From positions 338,233,001-338,297,000 of the forward strand of contig NC_092338.1 of NCBI RefSeq assembly GCF_046630445.1: DNA of 64,000 nucleotides. Reading direction: 5' to 3'. Positions 60,981 to 64,000 of this stretch are shown here, piece by piece; the first letter of the stretch is position 1, and each line of letters begins with the position of its first letter. The notes below the pieces were generated by a model that ran no database searches, had not been told where the DNA came from, and saw only the letters and a list, made by a program, of their open reading frames with translations. Source of the DNA: Rutidosis leptorrhynchoides. Taxonomy: Eukaryota > Streptophyta > Magnoliopsida > Asterales > Asteraceae. The position numbers and the translations under genes are program-made.

Positions 60981-61731
60981 ATGGCACCGATTACTCGACA
61001 CACCGTGAATATGAATGAAGAGGAATTCCGTACTTTTCTAGCTTCAAACATAGCCGCAGTACAGGTTGCGTTACATACCAACAATAACCTTAGATCTAGC
61101 AGTACAGGAAATCGTGTAGGATGCACCTACAAAGAATTCACTGCCTGCAAACCTTTGGAATTTGATGGAACCGAAGGACCGATCGGATTGAAACGGTGGA
61201 CTGAGAAGGTCGAATCGGTGTTTGCCATAAGTAAGTGTACTGAAGAGGACAAAGTAAAGTACGCTACGCATACCTTCATAGGTTCTGCGTTAACATGGTG
61301 GAATACCTATCTAGAGCAAGTGGGACAAGATGATGCGTACGCACTACAGTGGTCAGCATTCAAGCACTTGATGAACGAGAAGTACCGTCCCAGAACCGAG
61401 GTCAATAAGCTCAAGACAGAACTTAGAGGGTTACGAACCCAAGGATTTGATATTACCACGTACGAAAGACGATTCACAAAATTGAGCCTATTGTGTCCGG
61501 GAGCGTTCGAAGATGAGGAAGAGAAGATCGACGCGTTTGTGAAAGGATTACCGGAAAGAATCCAAGAAGATATAAGTTCACACGAGCCCGCCTCCATACA
61601 ACAGGCATGTAGAATGGCTCACAAACTAGTGAACCAGATTGAGGAAATAATTAAAGAACAGACGGCTGAAGAGGCCAATGTGAAGCAAGTCAAAAGAAAG
61701 TGGGAGGAAAACGGTGATAAGAATCACCAAT

Positions 61732-61798
<67 letters not shown>

Positions 61799-61991
61799 CT
61801 ACAACAATCATCCCAACAACAATAACAACCGCAACAACAACAACAATCAGAAGCAGCTATGCCAAAGGTGTGAAAAGTATCACTCGGGGTTCTGCACCAA
61901 ATTTTGCAACAAGTATAAAAGAAATGGTCATAGCGCGGCGAAGTGTGAGGTCTACGGACCAGGGGTTAACAGAACAAAAGGAACAAATTGA
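60981..61991 (+). CDS. gag of G2, 3' end cut by G4
   Basis: ATG at 60981 (MAPITRHTVNMNEEEF); open for 336 codons. Gag core: CTYKEFTACKPLEFDGTEG, LTWWNTYLEQVGQD, YERRFTKLSLLCPGAF, KGLPERIQEDISS. Then comes a poly-Asn tract of more than 20 residues coded by AAC repeats, and a partly decayed zinc-knuckle region (CQRCEKYHSGFC, CNKYKRNGHSAAKC). The coding part ends at 61989, where the LTR of G4 begins; the stop at 61989-61991 belongs to that LTR. Protease and pol of G2 should lie beyond the window. Confidence 0.88.
61733..61803 (+). repeat. (AAC)n microsatellite coding for poly-Asn
   Basis: More than 20 tandem AAC/CAA triplets in gag of G2, in frame. Confidence 0.95.
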
Positions 61992-63063
61992 AAGGACCCG
62001 TTCATATACATTATAAACGATTCACAATAGTTGATTACATCGCGAGGTATTTGACCTCTATATGATACATTTTACAAACATTGCATTCGTTTTTAAAAGA
62101 CAAACTTTCTTTACAACGAAAGTTGACGGCATGCACACCATTTCATAATACATCCAACTATAATTAGCTTAATAATAATCTTGATGAACTCAATGACTCG
62201 AATGCAACGTCTTTCAAAATATGTTATGAATGACTCCAAGTAATATCCTTAAAATGAGCTAGTGCACAGCGGAAGATTTCTTTAATACCTGAGAATAAAC
62301 ATGCTTTAAAGTGTCAACCAAAAGGTTGGTGAGTTCATAGGTTTATCATAACAATCATTTCAATATATTAATAGACCACAAGATTTCCGTTTATAAATAT
62401 ATGTACACTCGCAAGTGTATAAAAGTATTCTATAAGTTGTAGGCACCCGGTAACAAGCCTTAACGTTCATGTTTTACCCTCTGAAGTACACCAGATCAGG
62501 TGTGTTTAAAATAACCTCGAAGTACTAAAGCATCCCATAGTCAGGATGGGGTTTGTCAGGCCCAATAGATCTATCTTTAGGATTCGCGCCTACCGTACAT
62601 AGACAAGTAGTTTAATGTTACCAAGCTAAGGGTATATTTCTGGTTTAAACCCACGTAGAATTAGTTTTAGTACTTGTGCCTATTTCGTAAAACATTTATA
62701 AAAACAGCGCATGTATTCTCAGTCCCAAAAATATATATAAAAGGGAGCAAATGAAACTCACAATACTGTATTTCGTAGTAAAAATACATATAACGTCATT
62801 TAACAAGTGCAAGGTTGGCCTCGGATTCACGAACGTATCAATATTGAGATTCAATATTGCAGAAAAGTACGTAGACGCAACGGAGATGATAAACACTATA
62901 TTGACCTCACGAGCATACCCATGAACCATACCCATCACCTCCATAGCTATAACCCATAATTTCCTTAGCTTCGACTCATTCACAAAAACTATTTTGAAAT
63001 CACTCGGACAGTACTCCGTCGTAATATTTTATGTATAATAATAATATCTTGAAATAATACAGA

Positions 63064-63064
<1 letters not shown>

Positions 63065-63132
<68 letters not shown>
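63065..63132. repeat. (TA)n microsatellite in the G4 LTR
   Basis: About 33 TA units. Confidence 0.93.
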
Positions 63133-63135
<3 letters not shown>

Positions 63136-63214
63136 CGATTGAGAGAGTTTAGAGAAATATATTTTCAAGTTTCTATGAAATAATGAAACCTATTTAATTC
63201 TATTTATAATAGAT

Positions 63215-63480
63215 TTTTGAATTATTAAAGTAAATTATTAAAGTATGAATTATTAAAGTATGAATTATTAAAGTGAATTATTAAAGTATGAATTATTAAA
63301 GTGAATTATTAAAGTATGAATTATTAAAGTGAATTATTAAAGTATGAATTATTAAAGTGAATTATTAAAGTATGAATTATTAAAGTGAATTATTAAAGTA
63401 TGAATTATTAAAGTGAATTATTAAAGTTAAAGTTAAAGTAAAGTAAAAGTAAAGTAAAGATAAAGTTAAAGTATAAAAAC
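63215..63480. repeat. tandem repeat of alternating 13- and 15-bp units in the G4 LTR
   Basis: GAATTATTAAAGT and GAATTATTAAAGTAT alternate to give a 28-bp higher-order unit repeated about seven times, then decay into AAAGT repeats (63421-63475). Confidence 0.9.
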
Positions 63481-64000
63481 TATGTATGTATAATACTCGT
63501 ATAAATATATATAATATTAATTTAAATCGTTATATATATATATATATATATATATATTTAATGAAATAAAATATAAATATCGTTATATTTATTATACTGG
63601 TTAAGTAATGAGTTGTCAAAAGTGATTCTAGATATTTATAAAAGTTATATACGTTTTAATAATAAAGTTCTTTTTAAACTAAAAACGTCTTTGTACGTTT
63701 GAAAATAGATTAATAGAATATTATGGAAACCAATTCTCCACTAACTTTTGTCTAACTTTTGTAAATGACACTTTTTGTTTTTATTTATAAGTAGCTTTAC
63801 AAATTATTCTGAATATCGTTAAGAGGAATAGATTTTCTCAAATCATAGTGGACCTCTCAACAGAGACTTGTAATCATAATTCAATGTTTCTGATAATTCA
63901 ATCATTTAATATATTTTTTTTAATTTCGTCAAAAATCATATTGAAACAAATACGTTCGTGTAAAGTATTATACATTTAATACTTTATTAATATTCTCAAG

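Larger units (their letters stand above)
61989..64000 (-). repeat. LTR of element G4 (minus strand), running out of the window
   Basis: Plus strand TGAAAGGACCCGTTC is the reverse of a gypsy LTR end of the G1/G2 type (CGGGACATTTCA). Blocks such as GCGAGGTATTTGACCTCTATATGA, TACCTGAGAATAAACATG and the GAGTTCATAGG region match the G1 LTR in reverse but with strong divergence, so this is a different family. It is inserted in G2 gag. No gene; the ORF at 62696-62983 is LTR sequence. Confidence 0.82.

Overview
This is plant nuclear DNA, most likely from a eudicot and by overall feel Asteraceae (the family is an inference from the style of the retroelements, not something proved here). It is AT-rich, has spliced genes with canonical GT..AG introns, and is dominated by nested LTR retrotransposons. 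One apparently intact host gene is present: a three-exon Casparian strip membrane protein (CASP) gene at 4948-6013.

Left third (1-11649). The window opens inside a Ty1/copia element (integrase end, reverse transcriptase, RNase H, 3' LTR to 2719). Next come exon-like fragments broken by a tRNA-derived SINE, a Helitron-type 3' terminus (4542-4569), the CASP gene, a 687-bp non-autonomous hAT element with a perfect 8-bp target duplication, decayed minus-strand exons of a DNA polymerase kappa gene with a second SINE in the intron, a third short SINE, and a 5' LTR with primer binding site followed by non-coding internal sequence (L2).

Right two thirds (11650-64000) is a nest. G0 (Ty3/gypsy, minus strand, Tekay/Del-like) lies next to L2. 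G1 (plus strand, 3.5-kb LTRs) is inserted in the pol of G0. G3 (22005-30924) is inserted in the gag of G1. An 18-kb Athila-type element (37540-55549, minus strand) is inserted in the 3' LTR of G1. G2, a sister of G1, begins in the same LTR at 55567, and G4 (minus strand) interrupts the gag of G2 at 61989. Target duplications visible in the window are ACTGA for G3 and ATATC for the Athila element.

Main discovery: both copies of the G1/G2 family carry two extra genes between the primer binding site and gag. The first is an acidic protein of about 200 residues. The second is an F-box protein with a Sel1-like middle, resembling the plant At2g35280-like F-box family. Order and spacing are the same in both copies, so this is a property of the family. 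An F-box protein carried by a retrotransposon suggests an adaptor that recruits the host SCF ubiquitin ligase, possibly against a silencing factor; that role is a hypothesis. A 16-nt copy of the element's own polypurine-tract junction sits between the F-box gene and gag in both copies.

The Athila-type element is also unusual. It has one retropepsin domain before the reverse transcriptase and a second after the integrase, a small Cys/His-containing accessory ORF, and an ATHILA/env-like ORF whose missing start codon is explained by a short upstream exon with good splice signals. Every pol gene in the window is broken by stops or frameshifts, while the gag of G3 is intact inside nearly identical LTRs.
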